This document shows, in pieces, positions 1 through 6,989 of a stretch of 10,159 nucleotides of DNA. The translations under genes and the position numbers were made by a program. The notes beneath the pieces are model-generated. The model worked only from the letters and a program-made list of their open reading frames with translations, had not been told where the DNA came from and did not search any database. This DNA comes from Sphingomonadaceae bacterium (GTDB taxonomy: Bacteria > Pseudomonadota > Alphaproteobacteria > Sphingomonadales > Sphingomonadaceae), in NCBI GenBank assembly GCA_009923795.1, contig RFSU01000074.1, forward strand, positions 1 through 10,159. The letters are read 5' to 3'. Numbering within the stretch: the first letter of the stretch is position 1; every line of letters starts with the position of its first letter.

Positions 1-40
1 CGAGCGCGGGTGCGCTCATCAGAAAAAACTTGCGGATCAT
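1..40 (-). CDS. 5' end of a probable ABC-transport auxiliary lipoprotein (partial, off left edge)
   Basis: Only 13 codons are visible, reading MIRKFFLMSAPAL. The ATG at 40-38 overlaps the mlaD stop codon (TGA at 39-37) in an ATGA arrangement, the tight coupling seen along the rest of this operon. The peptide has a short basic start (Arg3, Lys4) followed by a hydrophobic run, as expected for an exported protein or lipoprotein. No lipobox cysteine is reached before the edge. In many alphaproteobacterial operons with this gene order, the gene after mlaD encodes an auxiliary outer-membrane lipoprotein (ABC_trans_aux/PqiC-like). Position and signal-peptide look suggest the same here. The start and frame are seen directly; the product is inferred from context. 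Confidence 0.55.
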   Translation of the reverse strand, partial: MIRKFFLMSAPAL

Positions 41-993
41 TTGCCGTCCTTTCCGCCCTTATAATCGGGCAATTTGGTTCCACTGATCAGCGCCCCTGCC
101 CCTTGCTGGTCAATTTTACTCGCCACTGAATTCAAGGATTCCGACATGGCGCGCAAATCGCGCACCAGCTGGCCCATTTCCGGCAGTGTCTGGGTTGAGA
201 AGGTTCGGATGCCGGGCTTTGCCTCTGCCAAGGCTTCATCAAGGGCCGCCATGCTGCGTTCGGCCGACCGCACCGTCCGGCGCAAATCCTGAACCAGCGG
301 GCGGCCATCTTCATTCAACATCGCATTGGTTGTTCCCGCAATTTCACCAATTTGCTTGGCTGCGATTCCCGCCTCGCGGATGGTGGTTCGGGCTTCGCTG
401 ATGCTGGCCTCAAGCTCTGGCCCGCTGCGCGCCAAATGGCCCGACACCTTGTCGATATTGGCAAGGATATTGCCAATCGATTTCTGATTCCGATCCGACA
501 TCAACTCGGTCAGCCGCTCGGTCAGGGTGGAAAGTCGCTCAACCAATTGCGGCGCATTGTTGAGCAACGCGCCCAGGCCCGCGCTTTTCGTCGGGATGGT
601 CGGGACGCCAGCCGGGCCGGGTTCCGTGATAGGGGGCGCGCCCTTGACCGCACCTGTCAGCTGAATCTGCGAAACGCCGGTAAAGCCCACGCCCTGAATG
701 GAAGCCGTTGTGCCGACGAGCATCGGCAGATCTTCATCCACGGCAATGCGCACACGGACAAATTCCGGGTTGGGCCGCCAGAGTTCAATATGCCGCACCT
801 GCCCAGAGGGGACGCCCGCAAAGGTCACGCTGGATCCCTTGGCCAGACCTTCGACCGACTGGCGGAAGAAGATATCATATTCCTTGCTATTGCCGCCGGA
901 AATGCCCGCAATCCAAACCGCAAAGGCAAGCACGGCCGCCAGCAGCGCCAATACGACACTACCGACCAGAAGATGGTTTGAACGCGTTTCCAT
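37..993 (-). CDS. mlaD: MlaD-family (MCE domain) phospholipid transport protein
   Basis: This is the periplasmic substrate-binding subunit of a retrograde or anterograde phospholipid ABC transporter, anchored in the inner membrane. The 318-residue protein has one N-terminal membrane helix (about residues 8-31), an MCE domain (about 38-115, including VEGLAKGSSVTFAGVPSGQV and GVGFTGVSQIQLTG), a Pro/Gly-rich linker (about 118-138) and a long helical, coiled-coil-prone tail (about 145-300). It is much longer than E. coli MlaD (about 180 residues) and resembles the longer alphaproteobacterial MCE proteins. I chose the ATG at 993 because METR followed by the membrane helix is the family start. A GGAGG lies at 1010-1006, 12 bases upstream, and the mlaF stop is 7 bases away. 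An open frame continues upstream to 1188 but is only antisense-like coding through mlaF. The stop overlaps the next start by ATGA. Confidence 0.93.
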   Translation of the reverse strand: METRSNHLLVGSVVLALLAAVLAFAVWIAGISGGNSKEYDIFFRQSVEGLAKGSSVTFAGVPSGQVRHIELWRPNPEFVRVRIAVDEDLPMLVGTTASIQGVGFTGVSQIQLTGAVKGAPPITEPGPAGVPTIPTKSAGLGALLNNAPQLVERLSTLTERLTELMSDRNQKSIGNILANIDKVSGHLARSGPELEASISEARTTIREAGIAAKQIGEIAGTTNAMLNEDGRPLVQDLRRTVRSAERSMAALDEALAEAKPGIRTFSTQTLPEMGQLVRDLRAMSESLNSVASKIDQQGAGALISGTKLPDYKGGKDGK

Positions 994-1000
994 TTTTACG

Positions 1001-1801
1001 TCATGCCTCCTTGGCGGGGTGTCGATCAACTGCCGCCATTGCAGCGCGGCCCCGCGGGCCGTTAAAATATTGCTGGATCCACGGGTGGTCCGATACGAGA
1101 AGTTCGGGCAGAGTGCCAATGGCAATGACCTTATGATCCGCCAGCACCGCCACCCGATCACATGTGGCGTAGAGCGTATCGAGATCATGCGTGATCAAAA
1201 ACACTGTCAAACCCAGCGCGTGAGACAGGCTGCGCACCAAGCTATCAAAGGCGGCGGCCGAAATTGGATCCAGTCCGGCGGTCGGCTCATCGAGAAAGAG
1301 CAATTGCGGATCGAGCGCCAGCGCGCGCGCCAGGCCTGCGCGCTTTTTCATCCCGCCCGACAGCTCGGCTGGATATTTCGGCCCAGCATTGGCGGGAAGA
1401 CCTGCCATCAAAACCTTATAGGCCGCAATGTCGTCCATCAGCTTTTGCCCCAAATCGGGGTAAAATTCGCGCAGCGGCACTTGCACATTTTCAGCAACGG
1501 TCAGTGTTGAGAATAGGGCTCCGCCTTGAAACATGACGCCCCAGCGCCGCCGCAAATCCAATTCTGTTTCTGGATCGGCACCCGTCATCGGCTCGCCAAA
1601 TATCTCAATCGACCCAGCCTGAGGTTGTTGCAGGCCAATGATGGTGCGCATCAAAACCGACTTGCCCGTGCCCGACCCACCGACCACGCCCAATATCTCG
1701 CCATTGCGCACATCGAGATCCAGATTGTCATGGACAAGCTGATCCCCAAAGCTGTTGGTGATGCCGCGCACGCGAATGGCGATGGGATTCTCCAGATCCA
1801 T
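1001..1801 (-). CDS. mlaF: MlaF-type ABC transporter ATP-binding protein
   Basis: This 266-residue cytoplasmic ATPase should power the MlaE permease. All ABC motifs are visible: Walker A GGSGTGKS (41-48), Q-loop Gln92 in VMFQGGALF, signature LSGGMKKR (147-154), Walker B LLFLDEP (167-173), the D-loop GLDP, and switch His205 in LITHDLD. The MKKR form of the signature and the FQGGALF Q-loop are typical of the Mla/Ttg2A lipid-transport ATPases. The ATG at 1801 overlaps the mlaE stop by one base (TGATG), so translation is probably coupled; only a weak GGA lies upstream. The frame stays open to 1996, but those extra codons run through the end of mlaE in another frame and are not part of the protein. 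The C-terminal tail after about residue 248 (Arg- and Ala-rich) is variable in the family. Confidence 0.95.
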   Translation of the reverse strand: MDLENPIAIRVRGITNSFGDQLVHDNLDLDVRNGEILGVVGGSGTGKSVLMRTIIGLQQPQAGSIEIFGEPMTGADPETELDLRRRWGVMFQGGALFSTLTVAENVQVPLREFYPDLGQKLMDDIAAYKVLMAGLPANAGPKYPAELSGGMKKRAGLARALALDPQLLFLDEPTAGLDPISAAAFDSLVRSLSHALGLTVFLITHDLDTLYATCDRVAVLADHKVIAIGTLPELLVSDHPWIQQYFNGPRGRAAMAAVDRHPAKEA

Positions 1802-2910
1802 CAGATCCAACCAATCTGCGTGAAGAAGACCGCGAAAAAGGCATCGAGCACGATCACCAGAAAGATCGCCTGAACCACGGCCGATGTGGTTCTCAAGCCC
1901 ACTTCCTCGGCATTGCCGGACACCTGCATCCCTTGAAAACAGCCCGTCATCGCAATGATTGCGCCAAAGACGGGGGCTTTGAGCAGGCCGACCCATAAAT
2001 CGGTCAGCGGAATGACTTCCTGCAACCGCTGAACAAAGGTGATGGGCGGAATTTCAAGCGAGACCCAGCAAAAGAGGCCGCCGCCAAGAATGGCAACAAG
2101 TGCGGCATAAAAGCCCAGCAGGGGCATAAGCACAATCGCCGCCAACATGCGCGGAATGACCAGCGCCTCAATGGGTGACACGCCAATGGTGCGCATGGCG
2201 TCAATTTCTTCCGTCAGCTTCATCGTGCCGATTTGCGCGGCAAAGGCAGAGCCAGATCGCCCGGCAACCATGATCGCCGTCATCAACACGCCCAGTTCTC
2301 GCGTGGTGATCCGCCCGATGAGATTGACGGTGAGCACCTCTGCGCCAAATTGCTCGAGCTGCACCGCGCCCTGTTGGGCAATGACGATGCCGATCAGAAA
2401 GCTCATCAACCCGATAATGCCCAAGGCCTTGACGCCCACGAGCTCAAATCGATGCACAACGGCGTTCATGCGCAAGCGGCGCGGATGGCGGATCAGCGCC
2501 CAGCTTGCGATCAGAATCTCCCCAAAAAAGCTGATCAGGCCAATCAGCGTTTTGAACGAAAGGAGCGTTGCTTCGCCAATTTCTCCAATCACCCGGATTG
2601 CTGGGCTGGGGCGATCTGGTCGAACGCGCACCTCTGTTTCAGCGGTGCGGACGAGATCCATCAGCCGCAGCGCATCCGTACTGGCCCCTGTGATTTGTGC
2701 GCCTGTTCGTTCGGCCAGTTGCTGCACAATCCACGCGCCCACTGTGTCGATGCGGTCAACGCCCGACAGGTCGATTTCAGCTGGGGTGGCGGATAGCCCC
2801 TCCAGCCGACGCGGAAAATCGCCCAGATCGGCAAGCGTCAGGCGACCAGACAGGCGCACAGACAGGCCCTGTGCGCCCGAATCTTCTACAAAGTCTGCCA
2901 TGCCCGTCAT
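1801..2910 (-). CDS. mlaE: STAS-domain-fused MlaE-type lipid ABC transporter permease
   Basis: This 369-residue inner-membrane permease belongs to the MlaFEDB-type phospholipid transporter. Residues 1 to about 95 form a STAS domain (IDLSGVDRIDTVGAW at 46-60), the domain that E. coli carries as the separate protein MlaB. Residues 110-369 are the MlaE permease with about five to six hydrophobic helices and the conserved block ELGVLMTAIMVAGRSGSAFA (205-224) followed by QIGTMKLTEEIDAMRTIGVSP (226-246). The fusion explains why no separate mlaB is needed. It is the first gene of the operon, divergent from the HAD gene. The start is uncertain: ATG at 2910 or in-frame ATG at 2901 (MADFVED). Neither has a convincing Shine-Dalgarno, so a leaderless or weakly initiated message is possible. 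STAS-MlaE fusions are known in alphaproteobacteria. Confidence 0.94.
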   Translation of the reverse strand: MTGMADFVEDSGAQGLSVRLSGRLTLADLGDFPRRLEGLSATPAEIDLSGVDRIDTVGAWIVQQLAERTGAQITGASTDALRLMDLVRTAETEVRVRPDRPSPAIRVIGEIGEATLLSFKTLIGLISFFGEILIASWALIRHPRRLRMNAVVHRFELVGVKALGIIGLMSFLIGIVIAQQGAVQLEQFGAEVLTVNLIGRITTRELGVLMTAIMVAGRSGSAFAAQIGTMKLTEEIDAMRTIGVSPIEALVIPRMLAAIVLMPLLGFYAALVAILGGGLFCWVSLEIPPITFVQRLQEVIPLTDLWVGLLKAPVFGAIIAMTGCFQGMQVSGNAEEVGLRTTSAVVQAIFLVIVLDAFFAVFFTQIGWI

Positions 2911-2995
2911 CGTGCGACACAGTGATGCAAAATGGGGGGATCGGCAAGCTGGATTGCCCTTTGAAGACGGACGTTTAAGGCCCTATGGGGGCGTC
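2911..2995. promoter_or_regulatory. Divergent promoter region between mlaE and the HAD gene
   Basis: These 85 bases must hold the promoters of both the minus-strand mla operon and the plus-strand HAD gene. I see no clear consensus -35/-10 pair in either direction; TTGAAG (2961) with TATGGG (2984) has 17-base spacing but would start transcription almost at the HAD ATG. A perfect 5+5 inverted repeat, GGCAA-6-TTGCC, sits at 2943-2958 and could be a small operator or chance. The GGGGG at 2987-2991 just before the HAD ATG may act as its ribosome binding site. Confidence 0.45.
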
Positions 2996-3664
2996 ATGCA
3001 GCAGCTTTCGATCTTTGATATGGATAAGACCATCACCCGCGCGGCGACCTTTGGCCCGTTTCTGGTCTATGCCGTGCCACGCTATCGCCCCTGGCGGGCG
3101 GTTTTTGCGCCGCTGGTTGTTTTGACCAGTCTCGGCTTTGCCCTGAAGCTCGTGGGCCGCGCGCGGCTGAAGGAAGTGAACCTCAGGTTGATGATGGGCC
3201 GCCATGTCCGCACGGACAGGCTCACAAAAATCTCCAGAGGCTTTGCGGGCTTCACCCTTGCCAAAAACAGCTTGGCCGAAGCACTGGCCCGCATTGAGCA
3301 AGAGCGCGCCGAGGGCCGCCGGGTGGTCTTGGCTACCGCCTCCTATAGTTTTTACGTGCGCGAAATCGCCAATTTGCTGGGCATTGCAGATGTCATTGCC
3401 ACCCGCCCAACACAGGCTGGCGACACCTTGATGAGCAAAATTGACGGGGAAAATTGCTACGGCGCGGCCAAGCTGCGCATGGTGAAGGGCTGGATGGCGA
3501 AAAAGGGTGTGGCGCGCGAAGACGCCCATATCCGCTTCTTCTCCGACCATGTGTCCGACGCCCCCTGCCTCGATTGGGCGGATGAAGCCTTTGCGACCAA
3601 CGCCCATGGCCCCTTGCGGACGCTAGCCGCCAAACGTGGCTGGACGATCCTCGACTGGGCTTAG
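2996..3664 (+). CDS. HAD superfamily subfamily IB phosphatase-like hydrolase
   Basis: This 222-residue protein is probably a phosphatase using an aspartyl-phosphate intermediate and Mg2+. Motif I is FDMDKTIT, with nucleophile Asp8 and acid/base Asp10. Motif II Thr114 lies in VVLATAS (110-116), motif III Lys159 in YGAAKLRM, and motif IV Asp184/Asp188 in FFSDHVSDAP, all in the order of phosphoserine-phosphatase-like (IB) enzymes. A hydrophobic stretch at about 34-53 falls in the cap region, as in many IB members, some of which are fused to acyltransferases. The frame is open much further upstream (to 2147), but that part is antisense to mlaE. I chose the ATG at 2996 because homology begins at once and GGGGG precedes it by four bases. 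Its substrate cannot be told from sequence. It is transcribed away from the mla operon and converges with the SLC13 gene. Confidence 0.88.
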   Translation: MQQLSIFDMDKTITRAATFGPFLVYAVPRYRPWRAVFAPLVVLTSLGFALKLVGRARLKEVNLRLMMGRHVRTDRLTKISRGFAGFTLAKNSLAEALARIEQERAEGRRVVLATASYSFYVREIANLLGIADVIATRPTQAGDTLMSKIDGENCYGAAKLRMVKGWMAKKGVAREDAHIRFFSDHVSDAPCLDWADEAFATNAHGPLRTLAAKRGWTILDWA

Positions 3665-3688
3665 TGGCTTAACCGATCACTTGGCCCA
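3656..3688. terminator. Imperfect hairpin across both convergent stop codons
   Basis: TGGGCTTAGTG (3656-3666) can pair with CACTTGGCCCA (3678-3688) around an 11-base loop. In the plus-strand RNA this gives nine Watson-Crick pairs, one G-U and one mismatch. The stem contains the HAD stop TAG (3662-3664), and the loop contains the transporter stop (TAA on the minus strand, 3671-3669). There is no U-tract on either side, so it is not a canonical intrinsic terminator; it may help stop or protect the two convergent messages. Folding energy was not computed. Confidence 0.35.
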
Positions 3689-5078
3689 TCAACCAAACCA
3701 CACCCACAATCAGCGGAATACCGACAAGGTCGAGCATTAGGCCCGCCTTCAACATGCGTGGCAAAGCGATATGGTCTGTCGCCCAAGCAATGGCATTGGG
3801 GCCGGTTCCCGATGGCAGCATAAAGCCCCAGCTGGCGGCCATGGCGGCGCTCACGGCCAGCAGGGCCGGGTCTGCGCCCGTCGCCACAATCAGCCCGCCG
3901 ACCACGGGCATAATGCCGGAGGCTGTTGCCACATTTGAGGCAAATTCCGTCACCAAAATGACAAGTGCAACCAGCGCAAGCGCGACAACAACCGGATGCA
4001 CCGCACTTAACGGCTCCAGCGCCTCTCCCAGCCAGCCAGCAAGACCAGAGGCGCTGATCCCCGCCGCCAGCGCAAGGCCGCCACCGAACATCATAATCAC
4101 CCCCCAGGGCGCGCGATCCACCTCTTTCCAAACGAGAATGGGCCGACCCGTGCCATCGGGCACGACGAAGAGGAGGAGCGCAATGAGAATGGCAATTGTG
4201 CCATCCTCAACCATGCCTTTCGGGAGGCCTGCTGACATCAGGGGAAGCAGCACCCAGCCCGCCACAACCGCTAGGATGAGTGGTACAAGACGTTTTTCCG
4301 CGGTTGACCAAGACCCAACATCGCCAATGCTCGCATGCGTTGCCTGCACATCAAAGCTGCCGACCGACACATTTTGAATGCGCATCAAGATGAACCAGCA
4401 AACCGGAATGGCCAGTGCGACAATGGGGAGGCCGTAGAGCGACCATGTTAGAAAATCGATCCGATAACCCACGCTGGTTTCAATCAGCCCAGCAGCAATG
4501 GCGTTGGTGGGGGAGCCAACCAGCGTGCCCAGCCCCCCAATAGAGGCGGCGAAGGCAATGCCCATGGGCAAGGCCCCGGCCAGTCCCTCTGTCTCGCCCG
4601 CCGCCGTCCGATTGGCGCGGAGCACAGCGACGGCAATCGGCATCATGATCAGGGCGGTTGCCGTGTTGGACACGATCATGGAGATACAGGCCGTCGCAAT
4701 CATGAACGCCAGCAAAAGACTGCCCGCTGACCGCCCACCGCGAGCAAGAATGGTGAGCGCAAACCGGCGGTGCAGCCCGGTTCGTTCAATGGCGAGCGCA
4801 ATAAACGCCCCGCCGAGCACGAGAAAAAGAATGGGGGAATAATAAGCGGCAGCCACCTTATCCGCGCTTAAAATACCCATGAAGGGAAAGGCGACGAAAG
4901 GCAGAAGTGCCGTCACCGTCAGTGGCAGAGCCTCTGTCATCCAGAGTATGGCCATCAGGATCACCAGCGCAGCGGCCCGCCAAGCGAGTAATGCCATCCC
5001 CACTGGCGGCGGGAGAAGAAGCAGGACGACAAAGATTATCAGGCCCGATCCTAGGCCCCATTTTTGTGCGCTGTTCAT
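3669..5078 (-). CDS. SLC13/DASS-family anion (dicarboxylate-type) transporter
   Basis: This 469-residue inner-membrane protein has about a dozen hydrophobic segments and probably couples Na+ to uptake of a dicarboxylate or related anion. The two inverted halves of the family are recognisable. The first carries the SNT motif at 137-139 (MIVSNTATALIMMP) with GGLGTLVGSPTN (181-192). The second carries SNV at 381-383 (TEFASNVATASGIMP) with GFMLPSGTGPN (418-428). The second half differs from the common SNT and TPPN forms, so the exact substrate is open. The length fits bacterial members. The ATG at 5078 has a strong GGAGG (5088-5084) five bases upstream, and the family-type N-terminus starts here. 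It follows pgeF by 62 bases on the same strand and may be read from its own promoter; its 3' end nearly touches the HAD gene. Confidence 0.9.
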   Translation of the reverse strand: MNSAQKWGLGSGLIIFVVLLLLPPPVGMALLAWRAAALVILMAILWMTEALPLTVTALLPFVAFPFMGILSADKVAAAYYSPILFLVLGGAFIALAIERTGLHRRFALTILARGGRSAGSLLLAFMIATACISMIVSNTATALIMMPIAVAVLRANRTAAGETEGLAGALPMGIAFAASIGGLGTLVGSPTNAIAAGLIETSVGYRIDFLTWSLYGLPIVALAIPVCWFILMRIQNVSVGSFDVQATHASIGDVGSWSTAEKRLVPLILAVVAGWVLLPLMSAGLPKGMVEDGTIAILIALLLFVVPDGTGRPILVWKEVDRAPWGVIMMFGGGLALAAGISASGLAGWLGEALEPLSAVHPVVVALALVALVILVTEFASNVATASGIMPVVGGLIVATGADPALLAVSAAMAASWGFMLPSGTGPNAIAWATDHIALPRMLKAGLMLDLVGIPLIVGVVWLMGQVIG

Positions 5079-5140
5079 ATCGCCCTCCCCCTTTATCTAT
5101 GGGGCAGAGCTAGGGCCGATCTGTTCGCTGTGCAAGACGA
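5079..5140 (-). promoter_or_regulatory. Gap between pgeF and the transporter gene
   Basis: These 62 bases are the largest same-strand gap in the lgt-pgeF-transporter block. They hold a strong ribosome binding site (GGGGAGGG, 5090-5083) for the transporter. TTGCAC followed after 17 bases by TAGCTC is the nearest thing to a sigma-70 promoter and is poor. I see no clear terminator for pgeF. The transporter may therefore be cotranscribed or have a weak promoter here. Confidence 0.3.
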
Positions 5141-5908
5141 TCAGCCGCGAAGACCGATGAGGGAAATTTGCCGACCATAGCCTGGCTCTCCCCGATGGGT
5201 CGCACGACGAAAGCTGTAAAAGCTCTCGGCATCGCCATAGGTATCAATCCCCATTGCTTCCACACGAGAGACGCCGGCGACGGCAAGGCGATGCGTGACA
5301 TAGCCTTCGAGATCAAACTGCACATGGCCTGTGCGCCCCGGCGAAAAGAACCGCTCATGCGCTGGATCTTGCTCTTGAAAGCGGCGGGCAAAGCCATCAT
5401 CCACCTCATAAGAAGCGCGCGCAATGCACGGCCCGATGGCGGCCACAATCCGCTCGGGATCAGCGCCGAGCGCAACCATGGCTTCAATCGTGCGATCCGT
5501 CACGCCCGCAAAAGCCCCCTTCCACCCCGCATGGGCCGCACCGACTACGCCCGCTTGCACATCCGCCAAAAGCACCGGCGCGCAATCCGCCGTTAAAATG
5601 CCGAGCAGAAGGCCCGGCCTGTTGGTCACCATCGCATCGGCCGAGGGACGATCGGCAAGGGCAATGGGCGTATCGACCCGCACCACATCTGGCGAATGCA
5701 CCTGAAACACCGTCACAAGCGACGCGCCGGGTAGAACCGCCTCTGTTGCGCGCCGCCGGTTTTCGAGCACAGCATCTGGATCATCCTCTGACCCGACACC
5801 CACATTCAATCCAGCATGAACCCCCGTTGACACACCCCCGCGTCGCCCCAAAAAGCCATGTGCAACGCTATCCAGCGCCGCCGCGCGATATGTGTTTATG
5901 TCATCCAT
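5141..5908 (-). CDS. pgeF: PgeF/YfiH family purine nucleoside phosphorylase (laccase-domain, peptidoglycan editing factor)
   Basis: This 255-residue protein is a full-length member of the YfiH/DUF152 multicopper-oxidase-like family. Members are reported to act as purine nucleoside phosphorylases/adenosine deaminases and, in E. coli, to prevent mis-incorporation of L-Ser into peptidoglycan precursors. The predicted metal site is intact: His71 in FQVHSPD, Cys109 in LTADCAPVLL and His126 in GAAHAGWKG. IGPCI (158-162) and the C-terminal YSFRRA (231-236) are also typical. The ATG at 5908 is preceded by AAGG with seven bases of spacing; this overlaps the stop of the methyltransferase gene, which ends only nine bases upstream. 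The order lgt, MidA-type methyltransferase, pgeF is common in alphaproteobacteria and points to one operon. Confidence 0.94.
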   Translation of the reverse strand: MDDINTYRAAALDSVAHGFLGRRGGVSTGVHAGLNVGVGSEDDPDAVLENRRRATEAVLPGASLVTVFQVHSPDVVRVDTPIALADRPSADAMVTNRPGLLLGILTADCAPVLLADVQAGVVGAAHAGWKGAFAGVTDRTIEAMVALGADPERIVAAIGPCIARASYEVDDGFARRFQEQDPAHERFFSPGRTGHVQFDLEGYVTHRLAVAGVSRVEAMGIDTYGDAESFYSFRRATHRGEPGYGRQISLIGLRG

Positions 5909-5917
5909 GATGGGGCC

Positions 5918-6989
5918 TTAGCCGAAGGCTGCGGGATCAGGCCAGCCCATGCCTGTCAGCGCCATCGCCCGAAACAAAGCCCCCATTTCAGACGGGTGGG
6001 TGAGCCTGTGATGTGCCTCTGCCAATTCCGGGCCGCGATCTGGATGGGCGCGGGCAAGCGAGGCTGCGCGATCTGCAATTCCCAATAGGCCGAGAAAATC
6101 GCCCTGCCCAACCGGACCATAGACCTTCGCCCCAGACAATTCGGCCATGCCACCCAAAGTTGCAAAATCGACATGCGCCGTCAGGTCATGCGCGCCCGGC
6201 GCGTCAAAGGGATTGGCCAAAGCCATGGTCTTTGACCGCCTGAAGCGTCTCTCCAAGGGCTGGGCCATCATAGCCATAATCGATGATCAGGGCCGCGCCG
6301 CCCTGCGCTGCCAGCCGCTTGGACAAGGCCCGGACTATCGCAACGCCCGCCGGGCAGCTTTCAACGATGCTGCCAGGGGCTGCGTCCCGCAGCGCCTCTG
6401 GCACCAGATCGTCTGGTACAGGCTTTCCGGCGATTGGCAGGAACATCGTGTCCTGACAGGCAACGCGCCGTTCATGCCAATGTTCGGCCCGACGCACGAG
6501 CTGATAAACAGGAAGCGCATCAAAAAATTCATTGGCGACGATCAGAAGCGGCGCATTGTCGGGCAGCGTGGTGACATCATCATGCCAGATCGCACCGGGC
6601 ACTGCGGTCGCCTGTGCCGTTCGCAACACCGGGCTGGTTTCAACAAAATGCACATCCGGCGTCAGCCCGGCCTTGGCCATCGCCCGCAGGGCATCCTTGG
6701 CGAGTGTCCCGCGACCCGGCCCGAGTTCGACATAATGGGTTGTGGGCCGTCCGGCCCGATCCCAAAGATCCGCCAGCCACAGGCCTATCAATTCCCCAAA
6801 CATCTGACTGATCTCAGGCGCGGTGACAAAATCCCCGGCCGCGCCCAAGGGATCACGCGTGGCGTAATAATGGGCATTTGCCGCGGCCATGAACTGCGCC
6901 ACCGGAATTGGCCCGCCCAGCGTAATCGCCCGCGCCAACCGTTCCGGCAGCAGCGGATCAGGCGTTGCTGGTGTGTCCGTCACTGGCAT
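5918..6989 (-). pseudogene. MidA/NDUFAF7-type SAM-dependent methyltransferase, interrupted by a one-base frameshift
   Basis: The family (DUF185/COG1565) contains mitochondrial NDUFAF7, which methylates an arginine of a complex I subunit; bacterial roles are little known. The first 257 codons (frame ending at 6204) contain GDFVTAPEISQMFGE (52-66), the SAM site VELGPGRGTL (87-96), ANEFFDALP (152-160) and IDYGYD (236-241). The rest is in the next frame (from about 6217 to the stop at 5918) and contains NPFDAPGAHDLTAHVDF and QGDFLGLLGIADRA. Dropping one G of the pair at 6217-6218 joins ...DHGF to ANPFDAPG... and gives 356 residues, the normal family length. As written, gene finders will report two pieces, about 6204-6989 or 7001 and 5918-6277. 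The ATG at 6989 is my preferred start; a GTG at 7001 is possible. It overlaps the end of lgt by 32 bases. It could be a pseudogene, a sequencing error or programmed frameshifting. Confidence 0.85.
6203..6218 (-). other. Frameshift site in the methyltransferase gene, with CTTTGAC
   Basis: On the minus strand the codons read GGC TTT GGC CAA TCC CTT TGA. One extra G at 6217-6218 puts the ribosome out of the family frame, and it stops at TGA (6206-6204). The heptamer CTTTGAC (6209-6203) equals the slippery stop of the RF2 (prfB) +1 frameshift site, and a +1 slip there would also rejoin the correct frame. The Shine-Dalgarno-like element that stimulates prfB shifting is absent, since the bases just upstream are CAATCC. 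The heptamer is readily explained by the family residues Pro-Phe-Asp (CCC TTT GAC) read in the wrong frame. Confidence 0.7.

Noticed and set aside
994..1188. Upstream in-frame extension of mlaD to 1188.
   Set aside because: It lies inside mlaF in another frame, has no family resemblance, and the METR start with the membrane helix at 993 fits MlaD proteins.
352..1510. Several overlapping plus-strand frames of 140-270 codons opposite mlaD and mlaF.
   Set aside because: Antisense shadows of GC-rich coding sequence; the minus-strand genes have full sets of conserved motifs.
2961..2989. TTGAAG-17-TATGGG as a promoter for the HAD gene.
   Set aside because: The -10 match is poor and its position would put the transcript start at or inside the start codon.
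2147..2995. Long plus-strand open frame continuous with the HAD gene (505 codons in total).
   Set aside because: The upstream part is exactly antisense to mlaE, is Arg/Ser/Pro-rich and resembles no family; the HAD homology starts at the ATG at 2996.
6203..6209. CTTTGAC taken as proof of RF2-style programmed frameshifting.
   Set aside because: No Shine-Dalgarno-like stimulator upstream; a single inserted G a few bases earlier explains the sequence more simply and restores the family residues better.
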